Origin: Chloroflexota bacterium
GTDB taxonomy: Bacteria > Chloroflexota > Anaerolineae > Anaerolineales > Villigracilaceae
Length of the DNA: 64,000 bases
Direction of reading: 5' to 3'
Assembly: GCA_016223135.1 (NCBI GenBank)
Contig: JACRPQ010000004.1
Location: 62,001 to 126,000, forward strand
Part shown: positions 57,567-64,000 of the stretch, piece by piece
Layout of the letters: every line of letters begins with the position of its first letter
Numbering within the stretch: position 1 is the stretch's first letter
Notes under the pieces: generated by a model
Database searches by the model: none
Told to the model about the DNA's origin: nothing
The model's input: the letters and a program-made list of their open reading frames with translations, nothing else
Position numbers and translations under genes: made by a program

Positions 57567-58004
57567 ATGGAAACAATTCTCCTCATCATCCTCATCGGTC
57601 TGGCGGGCGGCGTGGCGGTAGGGCTGCAAAGCCCGATGGCGAGTCTTCTCACCCAAAAATTGGGGCTTTTCGAAAGCGTCTTCATCATCCATCTTGGCGG
57701 GGCGGCGGCGGCATTGATTCCCCTGCTGATGCACGGCGGCGGGAAGTTGAGTCAGTGGCGGAGCGTGCCGTGGTACACGCTCGGCGCGGGGGTCTTTGGG
57801 CTGGTGGTCATTGCGGCAATCAGTTACACAATCCCACGCGCGGGCGTGGCGGCGGCAATCACCACCGTTGTAGCCGGGCAAATTCTGACGGGCATGGTGA
57901 TTGATCACTTCGGGCTGTTGGCATCCGTCATTCGTCCTTTCGATGTCACCCGCGCCGTCGGTCTGGGAATCGTCCTCTTTGGAGTCTGGCTGACGGTACG
58001 CTGA
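57567..58004 (+). CDS. DMT-superfamily small transporter (YdcZ/DUF606-like)
   Basis: 145 residues with about five membrane spans (ILLIILIGLAGGVAVGLQSPM; ESVFIIHLGGAAAALIPLLM; WYTLGAGVFGLVVIAAISYTI; GVAAAITTVVAGQILTGMVIDHFG; VGLGIVLFGVWL). QSPMNxxL-like sequence after the first span, GQ near TVVAGQILTGMVIDHFG, and the 145-residue length fit the DUF606 family of half-size drug/metabolite transporters. The substrate is unknown. It ends 33 bases before polX on the same strand. Confidence 0.8.
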   Translation: METILLIILIGLAGGVAVGLQSPMASLLTQKLGLFESVFIIHLGGAAAALIPLLMHGGGKLSQWRSVPWYTLGAGVFGLVVIAAISYTIPRAGVAAAITTVVAGQILTGMVIDHFGLLASVIRPFDVTRAVGLGIVLFGVWLTVR

Positions 58005-58014
58005 GTTTCACGCT

Positions 58015-58020
58015 TATAAT
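58015..58020 (+). promoter_or_regulatory. Candidate -10 box of polX
   Basis: TATAAT 17 bases before the ATG; CTGACG at 57990-57995 could be a -35 box with a long 19-base spacer. The leader would be very short. Confidence 0.35.
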
Positions 58021-58037
58021 CGCCCTGGAGGTGTCGC

Positions 58038-59768
58038 ATGATGAACAACCGTCAACTGGCAGACACGTTCACCCTCATCGCCAATTTACTGGAGATCAAG
58101 GGCGAGATCATTTATAAAACGCTGGCATACCGCAAGGCGGCAGAAAGCCTGCTGAGCCTGGGGCGTGAAGCCGCCGAATATTGGAAGGAGGGCAAACTCG
58201 AAGACATCCCCGGCGTGGGCAAAGCCATCGCCGAAAAGATAGACGAACTACTGCGCACCGGCAAACTCGAATTTTTGGAAAAACTCAAGCAGGAGGTGCC
58301 GGAGGAACTCGCCTCCTGGCTTGCCGTGCCGGGACTGGGACCTAAGAAGATTGCTTTGATATGGAAGACCCTCGGCATCACGGCTCTTTCGGACCTCGAA
58401 ACTGCTGCCAAAGAAGGGAAACTTCGCAGCCTCCCCGGCATGGGCGCCAAGTCCGAGAGCGCCATTCTCGAAGGGATTGCCTCCCTCGCCCGCAGGTCGG
58501 GGCGGATTCCACTTGGGAGAGCATATCCGCTGGCGCAGGAAATCGTGAGAACCCTCAAAGGGGTGAAGGGAGTCGTCGCTGCAGAACCCGCTGGCAGTTT
58601 AAGAAGGATGCGTTCCACCGTCGGCGATTTGGATATTCTCGTCGCCGCAAAGGATTCCGTGCCAGTGATGGAAGCGGTCGTCAATCTGCCCGGCGTCAGC
58701 CGCGTGCTGGGAAAGGGCGAAACGAAAGTCTCCATCGAATTTGCGGACGGCATCCGTGCGCAGGTGTGGGTGCATCCGCCACAGCGCTTTGGCACGGCGC
58801 TGCAATATGCCACCGGCTCGAAAGACCATAATGTGCAGTTGCGTCAACTCGCGCTCGAAAAGGGGCTATCGTTGTCGGAACACTCGTTTACAAAGGTCAA
58901 GGGCGGAAAGGAAATTCTGTGCGCCACCGAAGAGGAAGTGTATGCAACGCTGGGCTTGCCGTGGATTCCGCCCGAACTGCGCGAAGACCGCGGCGAGGTG
59001 CAGGCGGCGAAGGCGAACAAACTGCCGAAGTTGATCGAGGTCAAAGACATCAAAGCCGATTTGCAGGTGCATTCCACGTGGAGCGACGGAAAACTTTCGA
59101 TGCTGGAGATGGCGCGCGCTGCGGCAAAACGGGGCATCAAAGTCATTGCCTTTACCGACCATTCCGTGAGTCTCGGCGTCACGGGCGGGTTGAGCATCGA
59201 ACGGCACGAACAGCAAGCCGCGGAAATCAAAGCGATTCAAAAGCAGCTCGGCGATGAGATTTTGATTCTGCATGCCAGCGAAGTGGAAATCAAAGCCGAC
59301 GGCTCACTCGATTATCCCGACGAATTCCTCGCCAGCCTCGACCTGGTGTTGGCTTCGATGCACACCTCGCTCAGACAGCCGCGCGAAAAGGTGACCGAAC
59401 GCATGCTCAACGCCATCCGCAACCCGCACGTGGACATCATCGGTCATCCTACGGGACGACTGATTCCCGACCGCGAAGGCGCAGATTTGGACATGGACGC
59501 GGTTCTCAACGCCGCGGCAGAGAGCGGCGTCGCGCTGGAGATCAACGCGCATCCCTCCCGCCTCGACCTGGACGATATGTATGCCCGCCGCGCCAAAGAG
59601 TTGGGCATCCCCCTCAGCATCAACACCGACGCGCACTCCGAAGGCGATTTCGACATGCTCTTCTACGGCGTCGCCATTGCACGCCGCGCCTGGCTGACAA
59701 AGAACGATGTCATCAATGCCTGGTCAACAGAGAAGTTGTTGAAGTGGCTGAAGAACAGAGGAAAATAA
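58038..59768 (+). CDS. polX: DNA polymerase X with PHP exonuclease domain
   Basis: 576 residues from the ATG at 58038 (ATGATG, GGAGG upstream). Helix-hairpin-helix regions (IPGVGKAIAEKID, VPGLGPKKI, LPGMGAKSE) come first. The polymerase active site AGSLRRMRSTVGDLDILV follows, with Asp at 197 and 199. The C-terminal PHP domain has HSTWSDG (H345), FTDHS, HASEVEI, GHPTGR, EINAHPSRLDL and NTDAHS. PolX fills short gaps and removes 3' ends in base-excision repair. Length and motifs are complete. Confidence 0.94.
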   Translation: MMNNRQLADTFTLIANLLEIKGEIIYKTLAYRKAAESLLSLGREAAEYWKEGKLEDIPGVGKAIAEKIDELLRTGKLEFLEKLKQEVPEELASWLAVPGLGPKKIALIWKTLGITALSDLETAAKEGKLRSLPGMGAKSESAILEGIASLARRSGRIPLGRAYPLAQEIVRTLKGVKGVVAAEPAGSLRRMRSTVGDLDILVAAKDSVPVMEAVVNLPGVSRVLGKGETKVSIEFADGIRAQVWVHPPQRFGTALQYATGSKDHNVQLRQLALEKGLSLSEHSFTKVKGGKEILCATEEEVYATLGLPWIPPELREDRGEVQAAKANKLPKLIEVKDIKADLQVHSTWSDGKLSMLEMARAAAKRGIKVIAFTDHSVSLGVTGGLSIERHEQQAAEIKAIQKQLGDEILILHASEVEIKADGSLDYPDEFLASLDLVLASMHTSLRQPREKVTERMLNAIRNPHVDIIGHPTGRLIPDREGADLDMDAVLNAAAESGVALEINAHPSRLDLDDMYARRAKELGIPLSINTDAHSEGDFDMLFYGVAIARRAWLTKNDVINAWSTEKLLKWLKNRGK

Positions 59769-59770
59769 CC

Positions 59771-60010
59771 ATGAAAAACCCTTTCGGTGACCAGCCGCTG
59801 CCCGGCTCGTATCACAACCTCACGGAACGCATTCATAAAAAAGCGTCGGCGGCTGTCGGCGAGCAGGTCTTCGAGATGATGCTGAAGGCATGTGAAAGCG
59901 CCCTGGATGAGGAAAACGTCATCCTGTCCCGTCTGGAACGGAAGCGCCTGTTCTCCGAGGTTGTGAAAAGAATGATGGCAGATATGAGCAGGAGACTCGA
60001 ACATTCTTGA
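59771..60010 (+). CDS. Small hypothetical protein downstream of polX
   Basis: 79 residues, ATG at 59771, 2 bases after the polX stop, so it is in the same transcript. Mostly helical and charged (NLTERIHKKASAAVGEQVFEMM, LDEENVILSRLERKRLFSEVVKRMM), no membrane segment, no motif recognised. It may form a helical bundle or dimer. A role in repair is suggested only by its place. Confidence 0.65.
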   Translation: MKNPFGDQPLPGSYHNLTERIHKKASAAVGEQVFEMMLKACESALDEENVILSRLERKRLFSEVVKRMMADMSRRLEHS

Positions 60011-60322
60011 GAGACAACAGGTTTTCCAGCTGGGGCGGTGTTTTATCTCTCTCAGAACGGGTGAAGTTCAAAGGCAGGTTGTGTATGGCGTCACCAGTGG
60101 GGAAGCGCCGTGTCATGGCATAAGTGCGCCGGGGGATATGCAACATTCGATGCCGCTGTGCGTATGAATTGATGGAACAAAAAAGGAAATTATGCGTCAT
60201 GAAAATGACCCTTGCAGTTTTGAAATCATCATTTGCGCGCAGAAAAAAACAGTACTGTTAGGGGATACATCGCACTGCATAAAACGAGGTTAATAGAATC
60301 ATCAAAAGAAAGGAGGCGCCCT
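60011..60322. other. Gap holding at most a doubtful 33-codon frame
   Basis: No repeat with clear ends is seen. A 33-codon frame runs from the ATG at 60192 to a TAA at 60293, with AAAAGGAAATT just upstream and two to three cysteines (NDPCSFEIIICAQ). It could be a small protein or chance. Confidence 0.4.
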
Positions 60323-60445
60323 ATGTTCGTCGTTGCTGTCGTAGTCTGCTTGCTCGTGTTCGCTGTCATTGCCGGCGCGGACCTGCTCGTCTCGAACCTC
60401 AATTCGGACGAGTTGAGCAGCATGGGTGTCGAGAAGAAGCCATGA
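60323..60445 (+). CDS. Very small membrane protein
   Basis: 40 residues with AAAGGAGG 8 bases before the ATG, one of the best ribosome sites in the window. MFVVAVVVCLLVFAVIAGADLLVSNL is a membrane helix, followed by a short polar tail (NSDELSSMGVEKKP). The frame continues upstream to 60233, but the ribosome site fixes the short form. A strong terminator follows. Function unknown. Confidence 0.6.
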   Translation: MFVVAVVVCLLVFAVIAGADLLVSNLNSDELSSMGVEKKP

Positions 60446-60467
60446 GCGAGGACACCCACATTCCCTA

Positions 60468-60506
60468 GCCCGATGCTGTGGTTGAGCAGCGTCGGGCATT
60501 TTTTAT
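60468..60506 (+). terminator. Rho-independent terminator after the 40-residue gene
   Basis: GCCCGATGCTG pairs with CAGCGTCGGGC (one G-U pair) around an 8-base loop, and is followed by ATTTTTTATTTT. Confidence 0.85.
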
Positions 60507-60590
60507 TTTGGGAGGGAAAGACAGCGGGGAGAAACGGCGGTTCGAGCAGAATCAACCGTCGGTTGAGAAAGAAGCGGACGGTCTGCAAGG

Positions 60591-60596
60591 TATAAT
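60591..60596 (+). promoter_or_regulatory. Candidate -10 box of the acyl-CoA dehydrogenase operon
   Basis: TATAAT 25 bases before the ATG at 60622; TTGAGA at 60563-60568 is a possible -35 box, but at a long spacing of 22. Confidence 0.35.
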
Positions 60597-60621
60597 AAAG
60601 AAAAATTTCACAGGAACTCTC

Positions 60622-61836
60622 ATGGACTTTTCCCTTTCTCCCGAACACGAAATGACCCGCAAGATGGTGCGCGACTTCGTCCAAAAGGAAATCGCGCCGG
60701 TTATCAAGGAATACGACCGCAAACAGGAACCCATCCCCTTTATGCTCAAACGCATGGGCGAATTGGGAATCCTGGGTCTGCCTTTTCCAGTCCGTTATGG
60801 CGGGCAGGGCATGGATTACCTCGCTTGGGGGCTGGCGTGCGAAGAACTCGAAGCGGTGGATACCTCTCTGCGGGTGGTCATGTCGGTGCATACGGGCTTG
60901 TGCGCGATGAGCGTCTTTCAATGGGGGACGGAGGAGCAAAAGCGGAAATTCCTCGTGCCGCTGGCAAAAGGGGAGAAGATTGGGTGCGGCGCATTTACCG
61001 AGCCGGGCATGGGGTCGGATGTGGCGGCGATGCGGACTTCGGCAAAACGGGACGGCGACTTCTACATCCTGAACGGCGAAAAGATGTGGATTTCGCTCGC
61101 CTCCAAAGCGGACCTGGCGCTGGTGACCGCCAAAACGGATTTATCCTCCCCGAAGCCTTCTTCTGCTCTCTCCTCCTTCATCGTTGACTTGCACAGCGCG
61201 GGGGTGAAACGCGGCGACCTTCACGGCAAACTCGGCGTGCGAGCGGGTTCGACCGGCTGGATTTCGTTCACGGATGTGCGGGTGCCTGTTGAAAACCGCC
61301 TGGGCGAGGAGGGTGAGGGGTTCAAAATTACCATGTCTGCCTTCGATCATGGGCGTTACACTGTGGCTTCGGGCGCGGCGGGTATCATCCGCGCCTGCCT
61401 GGAAGCCAGCGTGAAGTATGCCAAGACGCGCACCACCTTTGGCAAGCCCATCGCGGAGCATCAGTTGATTCAGGAAAAAATCGCCAAAATGTCGCAGGAT
61501 TATGAGATTGCGCGCCTGTTGTATTATCAGGCAGGGTGGCTGAAAAATCAGGGCAAACGCTGTACGCGGGAGACCTCTTTTGCGAAGAAATTCGCCACCG
61601 AAGCCTCTTTCAGCGCCGCAAACGAAGCCATCCAAATCCACGGCGCATACGGCTACAGTGACGAATATGATGTGGAGCGCTATCTGCGCAACGCGCGCGG
61701 CGCGATGATTTACGAAGGTTCCAGTGAAATCCAAACCTTGATTCAAGCGGGCTATGCCCTCGGCGAGCGGATGGACAAGCCCCTGCGCTGTGAGGCGCCC
61801 GCCTATGATGCCGAGTTCTGGCAGGGAGAGCCGTGA
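60622..61836 (+). CDS. Acyl-CoA dehydrogenase
   Basis: 404 residues from the ATG at 60622. FAD and substrate motifs: [70 protein letters not shown] and [35 protein letters not shown] with the catalytic base E365. It oxidises an acyl-CoA to the enoyl-CoA and passes electrons to an electron-transfer flavoprotein; an EtfB start lies 2 kb downstream. The acyl chain cannot be told; the base position suits short/branched-chain types. The next gene starts on its stop codon. Confidence 0.92.
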   Translation: MDFSLSPEHEMTRKMVRDFVQKEIAPVIKEYDRKQEPIPFMLKRMGELGILGLPFPVRYGGQGMDYLAWGLACEELEAVDTSLRVVMSVHTGLCAMSVFQWGTEEQKRKFLVPLAKGEKIGCGAFTEPGMGSDVAAMRTSAKRDGDFYILNGEKMWISLASKADLALVTAKTDLSSPKPSSALSSFIVDLHSAGVKRGDLHGKLGVRAGSTGWISFTDVRVPVENRLGEEGEGFKITMSAFDHGRYTVASGAAGIIRACLEASVKYAKTRTTFGKPIAEHQLIQEKIAKMSQDYEIARLLYYQAGWLKNQGKRCTRETSFAKKFATEASFSAANEAIQIHGAYGYSDEYDVERYLRNARGAMIYEGSSEIQTLIQAGYALGERMDKPLRCEAPAYDAEFWQGEP

Positions 61837-62126
61837 TGGACATCCAGCCTCTTCATACGAAAATCGAGAAGACCATCCAAACCTCTTACGGCACGGTGGT
61901 CATGGAGCATTATTCCGGGTTCCCACGGGGCGAATCCAACATTTATTGTGTTGCTCCGAGCGGGAAGATACTGTGGTTTGCCGAAAAACCCGACCCCTAC
62001 ACGCTCTACTCGCGCTTGCGCTTCAACGAAGACGGCTGGACGCTTTCCACCTACACCATCCACGGTCACGCCTGCGACCTGGACATGGAAACCGGCAAAA
62101 TCCTCAGCAAGACCAGCATTCAATGA
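61836..62126 (+). CDS. Hypothetical protein overlapping the acyl-CoA dehydrogenase stop
   Basis: 96 residues, ATG at 61836 overlapping the upstream TGA by one base (TGATG), so translation is coupled. Sequence: mostly strand-forming (TSYGTVVMEHYSGFP, NIYCVAPSGKILWFAE, YTLYSRLRFNEDGWTLSTYTIHGHACDLDMETGKI). Repeated short strands and tryptophans resemble a small beta-sheet or WD/PQQ-like blade. No family was recognised. Confidence 0.7.
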   Translation: MDIQPLHTKIEKTIQTSYGTVVMEHYSGFPRGESNIYCVAPSGKILWFAEKPDPYTLYSRLRFNEDGWTLSTYTIHGHACDLDMETGKILSKTSIQ

Positions 62127-62183
62127 ACGCATTGGCGTTGCGCCGGGTGAGTACGGAGAGCGGCGCAGCCTTGTGGTGAAGTG

Positions 62184-63347
62184 ATGCAAAGCCTCCGCCG
62201 TCTATTTCTCCTGAAAAAATCCAGCCAGATTGCAATCAGCGTTCTGTTGGGCATTTACGTTATTGCGGGGATTCAGACGCATTTGATCTTCAGAAATACA
62301 AACCCTGAGTATGATTTCACCTTTTACGAAACGGCGCTCCAAAAAGCCCTGTCAGGTTCCGATCCCTATGACGTGCGCGAAATTGGTCCCGCTTATCTCT
62401 ACCCGCCGCCTGCGCTTTTTATAGTGGAAGCGCTCGACCTCCTGCGTGAGCCTCTCGTCAGAAGATTGCTTTTTACGGCGGTGAATGTTGTGATTCTGCT
62501 GTTGATTGTCCTTGGGGTGGGAGCATATTTCGGCTATTCGGCGCGGGCGATTTGGTTCTGGTTTCCGCTGGCGTTTTTCTATGCTCCGGCGCTCCAGACT
62601 CTGGAATTGGGGCAGATCAATCTTGTGACCGCATTGGGGATTCTTCTGTTTTTTATCTCAAAGAGTCCGATTCTCTCGGCGGTCGGTTTGACGCTGGGGA
62701 TGGTGACCAAAGTCACGCCGGCGGTATTTCTGGTGTACAGCCTTGTGAAAAGGGATATCAAGACCATCCTGCTTTCATTGATTATTCTGACGCTGGCTGT
62801 GGCGGCGAGCATAGGACGGTACGGCTTGCAGCCGCATCTGACGTACGTCGAGGTCTTCACACAACTTTTGAATACGTTTCCCATTTCACAGAATTCCCAG
62901 TCCTTTGTTTCCAAGGTGTGGGTGAATTTTTCGCCGGACATGCCGCCGATTCTCCTCCAAAGAATTTACATGCTGTATTTGGGAAGCCTTGTCCTTGCAA
63001 GCAGTCTCCTCTCTGCCAGGTCGCGCGACGCCGTGCCGATGTTTGTGACGCTTGGCTTGGCAGCCGCCGTTTCGCCAAACGTGATGTGGTACCACCATTA
63101 CGTTTTTCTGCTCATGCCCTTGTTCGTTTGGATGGGATGGCGGAAAATGGAGCAGACGGTGGTCTTATGGGTTATCATCGGATTGTTGATGGTTCAGATG
63201 GATTATTATTTCCTCACCACCGGTTTTCTCATTCATCTCTTCGTTCAAGGTTCGATCCTGTGGGTTCTCCTTCAGCAGTACGAACAACTGCGCGGATCCC
63301 CCTTGCGGCTGACAAGACCTTCCCTTGAAAACCACCTCCAATCATGA
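62184..63347 (+). CDS. GT87-type (DUF2029) membrane glycosyltransferase
   Basis: 387 residues with about nine to ten membrane spans. The outside loop YDFTFYETALQKALSGSDPYD carries the Asp near the start that is catalytic in GT87/PimE-like mannosyltransferases, and YLYPPPALF is also a family stretch. Donors are polyprenyl-phosphate sugars. It likely adds a sugar to a surface lipid or glycan. ATG at 62184 (GTG one codon earlier). Its stop overlaps the next gene by 4 bases. Confidence 0.8.
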   Translation: MQSLRRLFLLKKSSQIAISVLLGIYVIAGIQTHLIFRNTNPEYDFTFYETALQKALSGSDPYDVREIGPAYLYPPPALFIVEALDLLREPLVRRLLFTAVNVVILLLIVLGVGAYFGYSARAIWFWFPLAFFYAPALQTLELGQINLVTALGILLFFISKSPILSAVGLTLGMVTKVTPAVFLVYSLVKRDIKTILLSLIILTLAVAASIGRYGLQPHLTYVEVFTQLLNTFPISQNSQSFVSKVWVNFSPDMPPILLQRIYMLYLGSLVLASSLLSARSRDAVPMFVTLGLAAAVSPNVMWYHHYVFLLMPLFVWMGWRKMEQTVVLWVIIGLLMVQMDYYFLTTGFLIHLFVQGSILWVLLQQYEQLRGSPLRLTRPSLENHLQS

Positions 63348-63625
63348 ACGAACCTTCTCTCGGCTTTGTCATTCTCTTTCTGTTATTCAGCGCCTTGTTC
63401 TTTTCGAACACCTACCGGCTGTGGTTCAAAACGGACGAGTATTACCAGTCCCTGTATGACAGCCTTACCCGTGAACCGTCCATTTACCCTTTTAGGGACT
63501 TTTTCCTCAAGCGGCTGGAGAACAAACGGCGATGGGTGTTTTGGCAGAAAATTTTCAGCCTGTTGGGAACGGCGGCGGTTCTGGCGGTGGATGCGTTGGT
63601 GGTGATGGCATGGCTGAATAGTTGA
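63344..63625 (+). CDS. Small two-span membrane protein coupled to GT87
   Basis: 93 residues, ATG at 63344 in the ATGA overlap with the GT87 stop. One membrane span at each end (FVILFLLFSALFFSNTY; IFSLLGTAAVLAVDALVVMAW) around a basic loop (FFLKRLENKRRWVFW). No family is recognised. Coupling suggests it works with the glycosyltransferase. Confidence 0.7.
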   Translation: MNEPSLGFVILFLLFSALFFSNTYRLWFKTDEYYQSLYDSLTREPSIYPFRDFFLKRLENKRRWVFWQKIFSLLGTAAVLAVDALVVMAWLNS

Positions 63626-63728
63626 TGAATAATCTCGCCCAGCGTACGTTCGCCAGCGCAGCACAGACGGCAGAGACCGCCAGGTACGCGCTTTCGTGAA
63701 GTGCTGATAATGACTTTTAGGTCAAAAC

Positions 63729-63745
63729 AGTGGAATTATTCCACT
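63729..63745. promoter_or_regulatory. Perfect 17-bp palindrome upstream of etfB, operator candidate
   Basis: AGTGGAAT-T-ATTCCACT, an 8-bp perfect dyad with one centre base. It is 93 bases before the etfB start in AT-rich DNA. Short spacing and size suit a dimeric repressor site more than a terminator. Confidence 0.5.
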
Positions 63746-63837
63746 TCACAAAGCGTCGAAAACCAAAGAAAATTAGCATAACAGGCTGAGAAGCAAGATT
63801 TGTTTGTCCGGAATCTTATATCCTCAAGGAGGTCGCT

Positions 63838-64000
63838 TTGAAAATCATCGCGTGTATCAAACAAGTCCCGGACTCGGAAGCGAAAGTGCGCGCCGAGGGC
63901 GGGCAAGTGACGTGGGGGGACGCGCCGCTGGTCATCAACCCGTTCGACGAGTACGCCGTCGAAGGCGCGCTGCAGCAGAAGGAAGCGCACGGGGGAACGG
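63838..64000 (+). CDS. etfB: Electron transfer flavoprotein beta subunit (5' part)
   Basis: The first 54 codons of a gene that runs off the window. The start is TTG at 63838, fixed by AAGGAGG 6 bases upstream. The sequence begins LKIIACIKQVPDSEAKV and has INPFDEYAVEGALQQKE, the family's N-terminal nucleotide-binding features. EtfB with EtfA takes electrons from acyl-CoA dehydrogenases to the quinone pool, matching the dehydrogenase at 60622. Confidence 0.88.
   Translation, partial: MKIIACIKQVPDSEAKVRAEGGQVTWGDAPLVINPFDEYAVEGALQQKEAHGGT

Noticed and set aside
60192-60293. A 33-codon cysteine-containing gene
   Set aside because: There is a fair ribosome site but no other support; left as a note in the gap entry.

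Overview
The window reads as a chromosomal segment of a GC-rich, monoderm-type bacterium, most like an Anaerolineae (Chloroflexota) genome. That placement is an inference. It rests on a giant DUF11-type surface protein with sortase chemistry, very many palindromic intergenic repeats, UbiA and heme-O-synthase-like enzymes, a two-domain protein disulfide oxidoreductase and a PxpBCA operon. No rRNA, CRISPR array, prophage or transposase gene was seen. One tRNA (Val-GAC) is present.

Layout. 1-1.6 kb: tail of a PotA-type ABC ATPase and a solitary DNA methyltransferase. 1.7-11.5 kb: one 3,269-residue secreted repeat protein that carries an LPATG motif directly followed by its own sortase domain. 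11.8-18.5 kb, minus strand: a heme-O-synthase-like gene with a membrane protein, then a five-gene set (TIM-barrel epimerase, LuxS, C7-sugar-phosphate cyclase, UbiG-like methylase, UbiA-like prenyltransferase) that looks like an undescribed pathway for a prenylated or methylated cyclitol. 18.6-22.8 kb: hisD and an SsuABC-type importer. 22.9-33.3 kb: an HD-GYP sensor, lysA, an FtsB/DivIC-like protein, methylmalonyl-CoA epimerase, tilS, a tyrosine-recombinase homologue without catalytic residues, tRNA-Val and a GGDEF protein. 33.3-37 kb: two STAS proteins around a ferric-reductase-like flavocytochrome, plus a YprB-like nuclease. 37-46.9 kb: GPH transporter, glycerate kinase, UPF0173 hydrolase, CASTOR/POLLUX-like channel and rlmD-pxpBCA. 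47-54.4 kb: aminotransferase, small membrane protein and free-standing sortase, a GT-B-like protein, an SPFH/flotillin-like protein and a GT2. 54.5-57 kb: thiol-redox run (OsmC, PDO, TlpA, glutaredoxin) ending in groES. 57.5-64 kb: small transporter, polX, acyl-CoA dehydrogenase, GT87 and the start of etfB.

The intergenic DNA is dominated by short non-autonomous palindromic elements. Four families have clear boundaries. Families A and B show 7-8 bp target duplications; C and D are stacked on a shared 10-bp repeat downstream of groES. Some copies sit exactly on stop codons, and related palindromes lie inside reading frames (GT2, lysA, rlmD, glycerate kinase).

Functional links. Cell surface: giant protein, two sortases, three glycosyltransferase-like genes. 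Signalling: GGDEF, HD-GYP and STAS proteins. Acyl-CoA metabolism: acyl-CoA dehydrogenase, EtfB and methylmalonyl-CoA epimerase. Thiol redox: four consecutive genes with groES. All functions come from motif recognition by eye; no database search was run.
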